A stretch of DNA of 41,051 nucleotides from a virus: positions 1 to 41,051 of IMG/VR virus record IMGVR_UViG_3300030107_006102. The stretch is one strand, 5' to 3'. The first letter of the stretch is position 1. Each line of letters starts with the position of its first letter. The translations under genes were made by a program, and so were the position numbers. The notes below the pieces were generated by a model that was given only the letters and a program-made list of their open reading frames with translations, was not told the DNA's origin and searched no databases. Below are positions 26,601 through 33,680 of the stretch, piece by piece.

Positions 26601-28132
26601 GAAATGCAAGATTATCTATAGTCTCTATTGGTAATACTAGTGAGTTAATTCTTAATGAAATCCAAGGCAATTTTGCTGTAGGAGCTGCTCAAACTTTATC
26701 TTATGTTAATAATGCTGGTATTACTACAATATTGAATTATGACTTTGGAGGAGATGTACAGGTTGTTTCTAATAATCTTATAAGTGATGGTTTACATGTG
26801 AAGGTTAATCATAAAAATCATGGAATGTATTCTGATAAGAATAAGGTGACTATTTCAGGAGCAATATCTGATATTAAACCTACTAAATTAACTGGTAGTT
26901 TAAGTGCAATAGGTCCATCAAATCTTACATCGTTGGCAATTAGTGTTGAGGATGCATCAGATTTCTTGAAATTTGAAAATGTTGGTGTTGGAACTACTAA
27001 TGCAGGATATCTTAAGATTGAAAATGAAATCCTAGAATATCAAACTGTTTCTGGTAATGTTATTACTCTTACTAATAGATCTGTTGATGGAACTTCTAGA
27101 TTCAATTATCCTGGAGGAACTCCTGTTTATAAGTATGAACTTAATGGAGTAAGTTTGCATAGGATTAATAAAACTCATAATGTTTTATCAACTAAACCTA
27201 TTACTTTTGATGATTATTATATTGAATTGGATATGTTTAATGATGGTGTGAATAGAACTGTTGCTGGTTATCCTCTATTGTATGCAGGAAAAACTAAGTC
27301 TACAGGTGGAGAGGAGATAAGAGCAACTCAAAATATACCTTATGAACTAATTACTCCTGTAATAGACAATATTACTTTACCTCAAACCTCACTTACAGCT
27401 CAAGTAAGAACTGTTAGTGGAGTAAGTTTAGACGGTACGGAGGAAGAATGGCTTGATGAGGGATATGAACCTGTTTCTCTTAATGAAACGAATTATCTAG
27501 AATCTCCTAGATTAATTGCATCTAAAGTTAATGAAAATGAGTATTTGACTCAGTTGGAAGGTAAGAAATCATTACAAATGAAATTACTTTTATCTACTGG
27601 AGATAGTCGTATAAGTCCCGTAGTAGATACTAGAAGAATTTCTACTATATTAACATCTAATAATGTTGATAGACCTATTACTAACTATGCAACTGATAAG
27701 AGAGTTAATTCTCTTACAGAAGATCCTAATGCATGTCAATATGTATCTAAGGAAATGATCTTAGAGAATTCTTCATCATCAATTAAGTTAATACTTGATG
27801 CACATCTTACTGAAGAGAGTGATATTAGAGCATTCTATGCTATTAATAATACTCAAGGTAAGAAACCAATTTTCATTCCTTTCCCTGGTTATGATAATAT
27901 TGACCGTAAGGGAGAAGTAATTGATCGTGCAAATAATAATGGTAAATCTGATAAAAAGGTAATCAAATCTAATGAGTATACTTTCAGTCCAAATGCTGAA
28001 TTTAAAGAATATACTTTTAGTATAGATCAATTACCTTCATTTAAGACTTATAGAATTAAATTAGTAATGACTTCCACAAGTCAAGTTCATGTCCCAAGAG
28101 TTAAAAATCTTAGGGTTCTAGCATTAGCTTGA
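20657..28132 (+). CDS. DUF4815-domain virion structural protein, 2491 aa
   Basis: The N-terminus (Q-T-N-L-D-V-S-P-Y-F-D-D-Y at 4-16, then V-L-F-K-P-G-Y-P-V-Q-A-R-E-L-T-T-L-Q-S-I) is the signature of the DUF4815 family of phage structural proteins, usual in marine T4-like phages at this locus. Later landmarks include G-N-A-Y-V-K-G-Y-K-I-E-T near 373, a R-V-K-N-L-E-Y-Y-T-A-L-S-L helix near 1150, a basic R-R-G-R-W-I-F-N-R-R-R-V-V-T-R segment near 1367, and G-D-P-L-A-Q-T-F-N-V near 1678. A G-I-G-Y module lies at about 1905-1965 and an 'IEnEILEY...RSVDGT' module at about 2115-2150. It occupies the T4 gp9-gp12 position and is probably part of the outer baseplate or fibre network; exact role unproven. 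Starts 6 nt after gp8; its stop overlaps the next ATG. Confidence 0.75.
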   Translation: MPQQTNLDVSPYFDDYNPADDFYRVLFKPGYPVQARELTTLQSILQNQIEKFGRHFFKDGAKVIPGNTSYNDDYRCIQLNNTYQGVPVVAYADQLVGTKITGESSGVTAVVNKVLADQDSENGNLTLYVNYIGSSTRNNSTITFADGEELSSDTTITSGLLGNTAITAGSPFGVTISENAAATGSSFSIQEGVYFVRGQFVQCQAETLILDQYSSTPNYRIGFFVNEEIITSDLDESLTDNSQGYNNYGAPGADRLKISLSLFKKSLNDNNDTNFIELGALNEGVLKSTPREGFGVGPNGGVFYKDLEDTLAKRTYEESGDYYVKPFFTTLRNSLNDNIGNNGMFQEGQITPSGKTPSDNVLIYNISGGNAYVKGYKIETNQPTLLDADKPRTTKIIKDEGILYNTGATLKVNRNYGAPIVGVGNTYVLSLRDLRTVANQETNPGTEIGVARVYDYNLESGGYDVANTNLNQWDISLYDIQTYVNVTINEPIDLSVPAYVKGENSGATGFLRNAVSNSTALTLYEVNGEFIEEEQLIFPGKNDNGTSVSRIITAVDVKSISDVKSVFGKVGGGNTFSADIIQSVGSVIGIASITAASSGFSTITSTNELFPGTLVSVNNLLKFSNTAQSDYPTYGQVTSVGTNTVTVRAVADVTGVVNGNLPTTDLQVTDLQVLTTELESSSDDTLYTELPKENIATVDNSKGNITIRRKYTVDIENNQLKSNTIPTTGTNETFLPFDEERYVLIRSDGTTESLTADQFIFTGGTELQIYGLGSDNTDATLLTSISKVKPTSKEKIRNRVNSIIVDKSTIGGSGTNISGIGSTTLNDGLEYGNYPWGTRVQDEVISLNTPDIIKVHGVFESSTINAASAPTAVLSSITSASTTTAEFILGEQIIGQNSGAIAIVAEILTASQISFIYENEKVFTEGEILAATESLIQGNVTSLQGTSFNISDEYEFDNGQEGSFYNYGFLTRNSNVDAPTRQLKIYFENAYYDPTDTGDVTTVESYRNFDYSTEIPSVNGIRNSDIIDIRPRVSTYTVGVDSRSPLEFDGRTFNGAGNSAGAMLQSDGSILTTYSYYQGRIDRIFVNKEGIFQVVYGTPADRPSSPLPIDDAIEIATVSLPAYLYDVQDASVKFLEYKRYQMKDIHNIATRVKNLEYYTALSLLETNTANMFVSDANGLNRFKSGFFVDNFSDFITQELNQGVKNSIDPQIGELRPSHYTTAVDLMTGPVENNIPNQDKNFETPQGLNIRKNDGIITLDYGEVEWQKQTFGTRTESVTPYVVAYWRANLELNPSSDTWVDQTRLDARIINREGNFAETIAELSQTRGFNPQNGFGQTVWNSWNNFWAGNSRTWNDVDTRRTAERRGRWIFNRRRVVTRLMTSEDGTRTRTGTRMQVREQFETESQGDRVISRELIPFMRSRNVEITANALKPLTQLYAFFDSINVSEYCVPKLLEINMIDGTFQVGETVQGTMQTTWSGGTGPTNLITFRVAQANHKEGEYNIPTSTYKDNPYTLQPLSSAYSSTSTLLNVDTFSLSNINQPEFNGYVQNQMILVGQTSGAQARISNVRLISDISSWLQGSFFIPDNNRNPSAPRFETGNKLFRLTSDIDNTMKSSTRAEEEYRAEGFHDVVQETIISTRNATVEMTDVSQTENISRVLNSRRVSDSGWQTISQRFLGDPLAQTFNVEDETGVFLTRADVYFRSKDDMEVPVNFSIRTVTNGIPNKVIVPGTEINLNPEEVNISSDGSFATTFQLKSPVYFEGNQEYAMVLMSNSAKYEVYISRVGENDLITDAFVGQQPFAGSLFKSQNASTWEPSQWEDLKFTLYRADFNPLSGSIDFYNPELAAGNNQLPLLDNNALSFTSRESRVGLGTTVVDGGLKVGNLIIQAGTSASGNLAGFAGTVTSLSIANAGIGYTPNAGTLTYNNVDLVTVTGGGRGGKANVTIGDGVITGAVISNEGGGGYQVGDIVGIATLGSAAVGRNARLSIVSIGNTSELILNEIQGNFAVGAAQTLSYVNNAGITTILNYDFGGDVQVVSNNLISDGLHVKVNHKNHGMYSDKNKVTISGAISDIKPTKLTGSLSAIGPSNLTSLAISVEDASDFLKFENVGVGTTNAGYLKIENEILEYQTVSGNVITLTNRSVDGTSRFNYPGGTPVYKYELNGVSLHRINKTHNVLSTKPITFDDYYIELDMFNDGVNRTVAGYPLLYAGKTKSTGGEEIRATQNIPYELITPVIDNITLPQTSLTAQVRTVSGVSLDGTEEEWLDEGYEPVSLNETNYLESPRLIASKVNENEYLTQLEGKKSLQMKLLLSTGDSRISPVVDTRRISTILTSNNVDRPITNYATDKRVNSLTEDPNACQYVSKEMILENSSSSIKLILDAHLTEESDIRAFYAINNTQGKKPIFIPFPGYDNIDRKGEVIDRANNNGKSDKKVIKSNEYTFSPNAEFKEYTFSIDQLPSFKTYRIKLVMTSTSQVHVPRVKNLRVLALA
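22648..22674 (+). repeat. 12-nt direct repeat at 15-nt spacing
   Basis: GATTTGCAAGTT occurs twice, separated by ACT, inside the DUF4815 gene and encodes a doubled T-D-L-Q-V. It is in frame and looks like a short local duplication. Confidence 0.6.
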
Positions 28133-28350
28133 TGTATAAAGTAGAAGGAAATAGGGATCTCGCAAGAGACCCCTCTACAAATTCAATTGTTAATGTGAAT
28201 GATATGGAATATACAAAATATATTTCTAGTCGTAATGCTAAACAAAAAAATAATGAAAGTCTTGATAGTATGAAAAATGATCTTGATAATATGAAAAATG
28301 AAATGAACGAAATCAAAGCACTACTTAAGGAATTAGTCAATGGCAACTAG
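28132..28350 (+). CDS. Conserved small protein, 72 aa, C-terminal coiled coil
   Basis: I start this gene at ATG 28132, which overlaps the upstream stop as TGATG; an in-frame TTG one codon earlier is less likely. The N-terminal half (M-Y-K-V-E-G-N-R-D-L-A-R-D-P-S-T-N-S-I-V near 1-20, then Y-T-K-Y-I-S-S-R-N-A-K) recurs, from memory, in small proteins at this place in marine T4-like phages. The C-terminal half has a heptad-like pattern (L-D-S-M-K-N-D-L-D-N-M-K-N-E-M-N-E-I-K-A-L-L) typical of a coiled coil. Function is unknown; location suggests a minor virion or assembly factor. Its last 11 nt overlap the next gene, and its TTAAGGA supplies that gene's SD. Confidence 0.75.
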   Translation: MYKVEGNRDLARDPSTNSIVNVNDMEYTKYISSRNAKQKNNESLDSMKNDLDNMKNEMNEIKALLKELVNGN

Positions 28351-28741
28351 AAAAATTACATTTGATCCAGATGCAGGAGTACCAGTTGCTTCTAATTTGA
28401 CCATTTATGGTGGTACGGATTTCAGTGCAAAATTTAATGTAGTTGATGTTTCTAATGTAGGATATGAGTTTACTGATGAATGGAGTATTTCATCACAAAT
28501 GATAAAAAGTGCTGGTATAGGAGCAACAACTGTCCCTACAGCAACTTTTACAGCAGGTATTAATACTATTACGAAATCAATAACATTAAATTTACCCAAA
28601 GCAACTACAGGAGTTATAACCGAAGGAAGATATGAGTATAATGTTTTAGTAAGTACTCCAAATAGATCTGGAATTACTACTGTGTATAATATAATAAATG
28701 GAAATATACTGGTATATCCAGTTATATCATCAACACCATAA
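28340..28741 (+). CDS. Conserved virion structural protein, 133 aa
   Basis: ATG 28340 overlaps the end of the 72-aa gene by 11 nt and has TTAAGGA about 8 nt upstream. The product is all-beta in appearance: M-A-T-R-K-I-T-F-D-P-D-A-G-V-P, then N-L-T-I-Y-G-G-T-D-F-S-A-K-F-N-V, E-G-R-Y-E-Y-N-V-L-V near residue 100, and I-N-G-N-I-L-V-Y-P at the end. It resembles an Ig-like or lectin-like domain with no catalytic residues. Proteins with this pattern occur between the DUF4815 gene and gp13 in marine T4-like phages and are annotated as structural or hypothetical. The stop codon overlaps a late-promoter-like octamer. Confidence 0.7.
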   Translation: MATRKITFDPDAGVPVASNLTIYGGTDFSAKFNVVDVSNVGYEFTDEWSISSQMIKSAGIGATTVPTATFTAGINTITKSITLNLPKATTGVITEGRYEYNVLVSTPNRSGITTVYNIINGNILVYPVISSTP

Positions 28742-28744
28742 ATA
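28737..28744 (+). promoter_or_regulatory. Candidate late promoter (CATAAATA) upstream of gp13
   Basis: CATAAATA overlaps the stop of the 133-aa gene and is one base from TATAAATA. It lies 22 nt before the gp13 ATG, with the AAGGGG ribosome site (28750-28755) in between, so a very short leader would carry the SD. Confidence 0.55.
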
Positions 28745-28766
28745 TATTGAAGGGGTAATAGTCTAA

Positions 28767-29621
28767 ATGGCACAACCAGCAAGTAGATCAGACTTAATAA
28801 ACTATGCTAAGAGGCAATTAGGTGCTCCTGTGCTGGAGATTAATGTCGCTGATGAACAAGTAGAGGATATCTTAGATGATTCCATCCAGTATTTCCAAGA
28901 GAGGCATTTTGATGGTGTAGAACGCACCTACATGAAGTATAAATTGACAAAAGCAGATATTGATCGAGGAACTGCTAATACAAGTACTGGTTCTACAAAT
29001 ACAGATGGTATAACAACTACACAGGCATCTACAACTATTAATGGTAGTACAATTCAATTTGATTGGGTAGAGAATAGTAATTATTTACAAGTACCTCCAG
29101 AGATTATTGGAGTATATAAAATATTTCATTATGACGGATCTAACACTGCTAGTAACAATATGTTCAGTGTTAAGTATCAGTTATTCTTAAATGACATTTA
29201 TTATTGGGGATCGACTGAGATATTAACTTATGCAATGACTAGAAGATATCTAGAGGATATTAACTTCCTATTAACAACAGAGAAGCAAATAAGATTTAAT
29301 CAGAGAATGGATAGATTGTATTTGGATGTAGATTGGCAAGCAGTGAATGAAGGAGATTTTATTATCATGGAATGCTTTAGGGCATTGAACCCCGCAGACT
29401 TCCCTAGAGTATGGAATGATTCATTCTTAAAAAGATACTTTACTGCTAACTTAAAAAGACAGTGGGGGCAAAATTTACTTAAGTTCCAAGGAGTTAAATT
29501 ACCTGGTGGCATAGAGTTAAATGGACGGCAAATCTATGATGATGCCAATCTAGATCTTGAAATTATAAGAGAACAGATGTCCAATACTTATGAAGTTCCA
29601 CCACTTGATATGATAGGATAA
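28767..29621 (+). CDS. 13: Neck protein gp13 (head completion)
   Basis: 284 residues (T4 gp13 has 309). The N-terminal helical region R-S-D-L-I-N-Y-A-K-R-Q-L-G-A-P-V-L-E-I-N-V followed by D-E-Q-V-E-D-I-L-D-D-S-I-Q-Y-F is the family signature at about 8-43; then the H-F-D-G-V-E-R-T-Y segment. The second half contains R-F-N-Q-R-M-D-R-L-Y-L-D-V-D-W near 185 and ends in a P-P-L-D-M-I-G tail. gp13 with gp14 makes the neck ring joining portal and tail. A good SD (AAGGGG, 28750-28755) lies 11 nt before the ATG. An inserted Thr/Ser/Asn-rich stretch at about 73-90 (N-T-S-T-G-S-T-N-T-D-G) is low complexity. Its stop overlaps the gp14 start by one base. Confidence 0.9.
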   Translation: MAQPASRSDLINYAKRQLGAPVLEINVADEQVEDILDDSIQYFQERHFDGVERTYMKYKLTKADIDRGTANTSTGSTNTDGITTTQASTTINGSTIQFDWVENSNYLQVPPEIIGVYKIFHYDGSNTASNNMFSVKYQLFLNDIYYWGSTEILTYAMTRRYLEDINFLLTTEKQIRFNQRMDRLYLDVDWQAVNEGDFIIMECFRALNPADFPRVWNDSFLKRYFTANLKRQWGQNLLKFQGVKLPGGIELNGRQIYDDANLDLEIIREQMSNTYEVPPLDMIG

Positions 29622-32185
29622 TGGCATTAAATCCATACTTTCAACAAGGAGCAAGATCTGAGCAGAGTTTAGTTCAGAGTCTCATCAACGAACAGTTGAG
29701 GATGTATGGCATTGAAGTCCATTATATGCCTCGAAAATATTTGGCAACTAATACAGTTATAAGAGAAGTAGTACAGTCTAAATTTGATGATGCATATCCA
29801 TTAGAAGCATATGTTGATACTTATGATGGATATGGAGAGAATCCTACTATTCTATCTAAGTTTGGTATAGAACAAACTAATGAGATAACATTAACTATAT
29901 CAAAAGATAGATGGGAACAATATATTGAACCTTTGATGAAGAATGAACCTGATGTCAAGTTAACAACTAGACCTAAGGAAGGTGATCTAATCTATTTCCC
30001 TCTTGGAGATAGATTGTTTGAAATTAAATATGTTGAGCACGAAAAACCATTTTATCAGTTACAGAAAACTTATATTTACGAACTTAGATGTGAACTCTTC
30101 CGTTACGAAGATGAGGTTATTGATACTGGTATTGCTGAAATTGATGATGAATTAACAGGCGATACTGCAAGTGGTGAGACTGAAGATGGTACTCCAATTA
30201 TTATTGGTCCAACTCAAACTCTTACCTTAGTAGGTGCTGGTGTACAAGCAACAGCAGTAACAGGTATTCGCAATCATTATATTAGATCAGTTACGGTAAC
30301 TGGTAGAGGTGGTGGATATAATCCTCCAGTCTATATTGGATTCTCATCAGCACCTACAGGTGGAGTAACTGGTATTGGTACTGCTTCATTGATTGGTGGA
30401 ATTAATGTATGTAATTTAAATATTAATCCTAGAAATCGTTCTGTTCAAGCAATTAATCTTATTAACTCTGGTAGTGGATATACTGTTTCTCCTGGAGTAG
30501 CAGTAACAGGTGATGGAAAAGGAGCAACTGCTACTGCTGGAATAGGTACTACTGGTGGTGTAGGTATAGTAACTCTTAGTGCTGCTGGTGGTGGTTATGT
30601 ATTTGCACCAACAGTTACCTTCTCAACCCCCGTACATGTAGGAGCAGCAGCAACTGCTGTTCTTGATGTTCCTATGGTTGGTGGAGGAGTAAGTATTACA
30701 TCTGCACCTATTAGTATTGGTGCTTCCTCATACCTCTTTAATGGTGGAACAACAGGTGGTGTTTACTATAAGAAAGCACCAAAAGTTACATTTGCTTTGC
30801 CAACTGGTAGTGCTGACACTGCAACTGCTACAGCTACTTTAGATGATTACCATACAACTGGTGGAACAGTATTAAGTATTGCAGTTAATGATGGTGGAAG
30901 ATTCTATGATTCTTCAACTCCACCTAATGTATACATTTCTCATCCAGGATGGTCTTATGCTTCTGCATCAATTGGAATTGCAGGTACTTCTATTGATCCA
31001 GATTCTATATCATTTGGTTCTACAGGTAGAGCATATACAACAAGTCCTACAGTTATTATTGGAACAGGTAGTGGTACAGATACGCCAATAGAATATGCAG
31101 TTGGTATTGCTACTATTAATCCGATTACTGGTGTAGTTACTGCTGTTTCGTTTGATGTTGCTGATCCTTGGGCAGTTGGAACTGGTGCTACAATTGGTCT
31201 TGGTTACACAGTTACACCAACAATTTCATTTAGTGGTGCTCCCAGTCCTGTTAATGCAACAGCAACTGCTTCGATTGATGCTGATGGTCAAGTTGAGGCT
31301 ATTTCTATAGGTAATAGTGGATTTGGTTATGTTTCTGTACCATCTGTAACAGTAGCAGCACCTACTTCTACTGCAGAACAGTATAGAGCATTAGGAGTTG
31401 CTACAATAAGGTATAACTCAGTTGAGGTCGAAGGAACCGTTGGTATAGGTTCTACTGTCATTACAGGAATTACTACAACTAATATTGTTGTTGGTGATAG
31501 AGTTAGAATGTTCTATGATTATGATGATGTTTTTGTTAACTATATTCCTGAAGATACTTGGGTAACACAGATTGAACCAAATGAAGTTTATATATCTGCA
31601 GAAGCAACTAATGTAGGTATTGGAACAACAACATTTGAGTTTGGTATTGATAAGTGTGGTATTGTTACAGGAATTGCTGTAACATGGGGTGGCGGTGGAT
31701 ATCTAACACCACCACTTGTGTCTATTTCTAATACTGAAGGAGATAAGAATTATATAGAACAAGTAGCAGGAATACACACTGCTACAGGTATATCTACATT
31801 AACTCCTGCAGGAAATGTAGCAGCTGCATACATAACTGATGCAGGTCATGGATATGTATTAACTCCAACAGTTACTCTATCCGAACCTTCGATGGATTCT
31901 ACAGGAAACTTTATCTTTAATGAAATTGTTACAGGTTCAGTCAGCAATACAACTGGTAGAGTAAGAACATGGAATGGTACAACTAATGTTCTTGAGGTAT
32001 CTTCAATTACAGGATCATTTAAACTTGGTGAGATGATTGTTGGATCAACTTCAGGTGCATCACACAAGTTACGCATTATTGATACTGAACCTACTGATGA
32101 TGGTTATGCAGATAACTTTAATATAGAAACGGAAGCAGATAAGATTTTAGACTTTACAGAACAGAACCCGTTCGGGATTCCCTAA
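29621..32185 (+). CDS. 14: Neck protein gp14, greatly enlarged (854 aa)
   Basis: Residues 1-185 match gp14: M-Y-G-I-E-V-H-Y-M-P-R-K-Y near 28 (T4 M-R-G-V-E-C-Y-Y-V-P-R-E-Y), the A-Y-V-D-T-Y-D-G-Y-G-E-N segment, and K-E-G-D-L-I-Y-F-P-L-G-D-R-L-F-E near 118 (T4 K-E-G-D-L-I-Y-F-P-M-D-N-S-L-F-E). The end (I-L-D-F-T-E-Q-N-P-F-G-I-P) is the expected C-terminal tail. Between them, about 195-800, lie roughly ten G-x-G-Y-x-x-x-P-x-V modules of 45-75 residues, absent from T4 gp14 (256 aa). The core should form the neck with gp13; the insert probably projects outward as beta-rich decoration. The start overlaps the gp13 stop (TAATG). Confidence 0.88.
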   Translation: MALNPYFQQGARSEQSLVQSLINEQLRMYGIEVHYMPRKYLATNTVIREVVQSKFDDAYPLEAYVDTYDGYGENPTILSKFGIEQTNEITLTISKDRWEQYIEPLMKNEPDVKLTTRPKEGDLIYFPLGDRLFEIKYVEHEKPFYQLQKTYIYELRCELFRYEDEVIDTGIAEIDDELTGDTASGETEDGTPIIIGPTQTLTLVGAGVQATAVTGIRNHYIRSVTVTGRGGGYNPPVYIGFSSAPTGGVTGIGTASLIGGINVCNLNINPRNRSVQAINLINSGSGYTVSPGVAVTGDGKGATATAGIGTTGGVGIVTLSAAGGGYVFAPTVTFSTPVHVGAAATAVLDVPMVGGGVSITSAPISIGASSYLFNGGTTGGVYYKKAPKVTFALPTGSADTATATATLDDYHTTGGTVLSIAVNDGGRFYDSSTPPNVYISHPGWSYASASIGIAGTSIDPDSISFGSTGRAYTTSPTVIIGTGSGTDTPIEYAVGIATINPITGVVTAVSFDVADPWAVGTGATIGLGYTVTPTISFSGAPSPVNATATASIDADGQVEAISIGNSGFGYVSVPSVTVAAPTSTAEQYRALGVATIRYNSVEVEGTVGIGSTVITGITTTNIVVGDRVRMFYDYDDVFVNYIPEDTWVTQIEPNEVYISAEATNVGIGTTTFEFGIDKCGIVTGIAVTWGGGGYLTPPLVSISNTEGDKNYIEQVAGIHTATGISTLTPAGNVAAAYITDAGHGYVLTPTVTLSEPSMDSTGNFIFNEIVTGSVSNTTGRVRTWNGTTNVLEVSSITGSFKLGEMIVGSTSGASHKLRIIDTEPTDDGYADNFNIETEADKILDFTEQNPFGIP
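30290..31880 (+). repeat. About ten G-x-G-Y...P modules inside gp14
   Basis: The insert shows, in order, G-G-G-Y-N-P-P, G-S-G-Y-T-V-S-P, G-G-G-Y-V-F-A-P, G-V-Y-Y-K-K-A-P, G-G-R-F-Y, G-R-A-Y-T-T-S-P, G-L-G-Y-T-V-T-P, G-F-G-Y-V-S-V-P, G-G-G-Y-L-T-P-P and G-H-G-Y-V-L-T-P, several followed by a strand and an Ala/Thr-rich A-T-A-T-A stretch. The DNA copies are diverged, so the array is not from recent slippage. Confidence 0.8.
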
Positions 32186-32188
32186 ATA
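32181..32188 (+). promoter_or_regulatory. Weak late-promoter-like octamer (CCTAAATA) upstream of gp15
   Basis: CCTAAATA overlaps the gp14 stop codon and lies 22 nt before the gp15 ATG, at the usual distance. It has two mismatches to TATAAATA, so support is positional. Confidence 0.25.
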
Positions 32189-32209
32189 TAATACACTAGG
32201 ACTATAACA

Positions 32210-33214
32210 ATGTTTGAATATTTTTATAACGAAATTTTGAGGAGGACTATTATATCCTTTGGTACTCTTTTTAATGGAATTTCGGTTGAACAAAAGAATG
32301 AAAGTGATCAGACTGTTAGTAGCATAAGAGTTCCACTTGCATATGGACCAACTCAAAAATTCTTAGCAAGATTAGAGCAGCAACCTGATCTAAACAAAGG
32401 TGTTGCAATTACTTTGCCTAGAATGTCTTTTGAGTTTACTGGACTTACTTATGATCCTACAAGAAAGGTAACTACAACTCAGCAATTTACTGTTGCAGAT
32501 CCTAATGATGGTAGTGAAACTAAAAAAGCATTTATGCCAGTTCCATATAATATGCAATTTGAACTTGCTATTATGTGTAAGTTAAATGATGATGCATTAC
32601 AGATAGTAGAACAGATATTACCTTATTTCCAACCAGCATATAATGTAACTGTAGAGTTAGTAGAAAGTATTAAAGAGAAGAGAGATATACCAATTATTTT
32701 AGAAAATATTACAATGCAAGATGATTATGAAGGAGACTTTACTCAAAGACGAGTTCTTCTTTATACTCTAAGATTTACTGCTAAGACATACCTATTCGGT
32801 CCTGTTCAGTCTGCTACCAAGGATATCATCAGGAAGGCTACATTGGGTTATCTTACAGGTACAGATACTACCAATACTACAAGAAATGTTTCTTATACTG
32901 TTGTACCTCGTGCAGTTAAGAGTTACAATCCTAATGCAGAGACTACATTATTAAGTGCTGATCTTGATTTATCTGCTCAGGTATTTGATGTTGATAGTAT
33001 AGGTACGATTGCTGCTACTGATTATATTGTAATTGGTTCTGAAGAAATGTTAGTAAGGTCTGTTTCTGGTAACCAACTAACAGTTACTAGAGGTAAGGAT
33101 GGAACTACAATTGCTTCTCATTTGAAAGGCGAAGAAGTTAAGAAGATTACAGCAGCAGATACTCCATTCATTGAGGATGGAGATAACTTTGGTTTTGATG
33201 GATCTACCTTTTAA
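32210..33214 (+). CDS. 15: Tail sheath stabiliser / tail completion protein gp15, with C-terminal module
   Basis: 334 residues (T4 gp15 has 272). The start M-F-E-Y-F-Y-N-E-I-L-R-R matches T4 M-F-G-Y-F-Y-N-S-S-F-R-R. I-R-V-P-L-A-Y-G near 43 matches I-R-V-P-I-T-Y-A, and I-V-E-Q-I-L-P-Y-F-Q-P-A-Y-N near 133 matches I-V-E-Q-I-L-P-Y-F-Q-P-H-F-N. gp15 caps the tail tube and holds the contracted sheath while joining to gp13/gp14. From about residue 255 the protein departs from T4 and carries a module with D-Y-I-V-I-G-S-E-E-M-L-V and L-T-V-T-R-G-K-D-G-T, also seen in the giant gp7-like and DUF4815 proteins. The ATG is 24 nt after gp14 with no strong SD. Confidence 0.93.
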   Translation: MFEYFYNEILRRTIISFGTLFNGISVEQKNESDQTVSSIRVPLAYGPTQKFLARLEQQPDLNKGVAITLPRMSFEFTGLTYDPTRKVTTTQQFTVADPNDGSETKKAFMPVPYNMQFELAIMCKLNDDALQIVEQILPYFQPAYNVTVELVESIKEKRDIPIILENITMQDDYEGDFTQRRVLLYTLRFTAKTYLFGPVQSATKDIIRKATLGYLTGTDTTNTTRNVSYTVVPRAVKSYNPNAETTLLSADLDLSAQVFDVDSIGTIAATDYIVIGSEEMLVRSVSGNQLTVTRGKDGTTIASHLKGEEVKKITAADTPFIEDGDNFGFDGSTF

Positions 33215-33216
33215 TC

Positions 33217-33651
33217 ATGACTGAAAATTTTGACAGATTAGATAAGACTTTTAATGTTACTCCTGAAGTAGAAGTAGTAGAAGAAAAGACTGAGGTTGTT
33301 AAACCTGAGAAACCTGATAGACTTACTAAAGACGATATAACTAGAGATTATGAGTATACAAGAGGTAATCTTTATAGTATAATAGAGAAAGGACAAGAAG
33401 CAATTGACGGGATTCTTGAAATTGCTCAAGAAAGTGAAATGCCCAGAGCATATGAAGTTGCTGGACAGTTAATTAAGAGTGTTTCTGATGCCACTGACAA
33501 ATTAATAGACCTTCAGAAGAAATTGAAGGATGTTAATGAGGAGACGGTAGCAAAAGGACCATCAACTGTTAATAATGCACTTTTTGTTGGTTCCACAGCA
33601 GACCTTGCCAAATTAATCAAAGGTCAAATACCACCAAATAAGTCTGAATAA
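33217..33651 (+). CDS. 16: Terminase small subunit gp16
   Basis: 144 residues (T4 gp16 has 164). The pattern is characteristic: an acidic/proline N-terminal tail (V-E-V-V-E-E-K-T-E-V-V-K-P-E-K-P), then D-Y-E-Y-T-R-G-N-L-Y-S-I-I-E-K-G-Q-E-A near 45, P-R-A-Y-E-V-A-G-Q-L-I near 75 (T4 P-R-H-M-E-V-F-A-T-L-M), a coiled L-I-D-L-Q-K-K-L-K-D-V-N-E-E segment and N-N-A-L-F-V-G-S-T-A-D-L (T4 N-A-T-V-F-M-G-S-P-T-E-L). It recognises DNA and stimulates gp17 during packaging. In T4 gene 17 follows at once; here it begins 6.9 kb further on. Starts 2 nt after gp15. Confidence 0.92.
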   Translation: MTENFDRLDKTFNVTPEVEVVEEKTEVVKPEKPDRLTKDDITRDYEYTRGNLYSIIEKGQEAIDGILEIAQESEMPRAYEVAGQLIKSVSDATDKLIDLQKKLKDVNEETVAKGPSTVNNALFVGSTADLAKLIKGQIPPNKSE

Positions 33652-33654
33652 ATA
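33647..33654 (+). promoter_or_regulatory. Candidate late promoter (AATAAATA)
   Basis: AATAAATA overlaps the gp16 stop codon, one mismatch from TATAAATA and 26 nt before the GTG of the 1267-aa gene. A transcript would start near 33660 and include GGAG (33666-33669) as a possible ribosome site. Confidence 0.5.
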
Positions 33655-33680
33655 TACTTGTAGATGGAGTAGAAATAAAG

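Noticed and set aside
28129-28131. TTG start for the 72-aa protein
   Set aside because: ATG directly following at 28132 is overlapped with the upstream stop (TGATG), a common coupling arrangement, and gives the familiar M-Y-K-V N-terminus.
28405-28782. Antisense open frame of 125 codons opposite the 133-aa gene
   Set aside because: It mirrors the + strand gene and crosses the gp13 start region; no plausible domain.
32170-32180. CCCG/CGGG inverted repeat near the end of gp14 as a terminator
   Set aside because: Loop of only two bases, stem within the conserved N-P-F-G codons and no T run.
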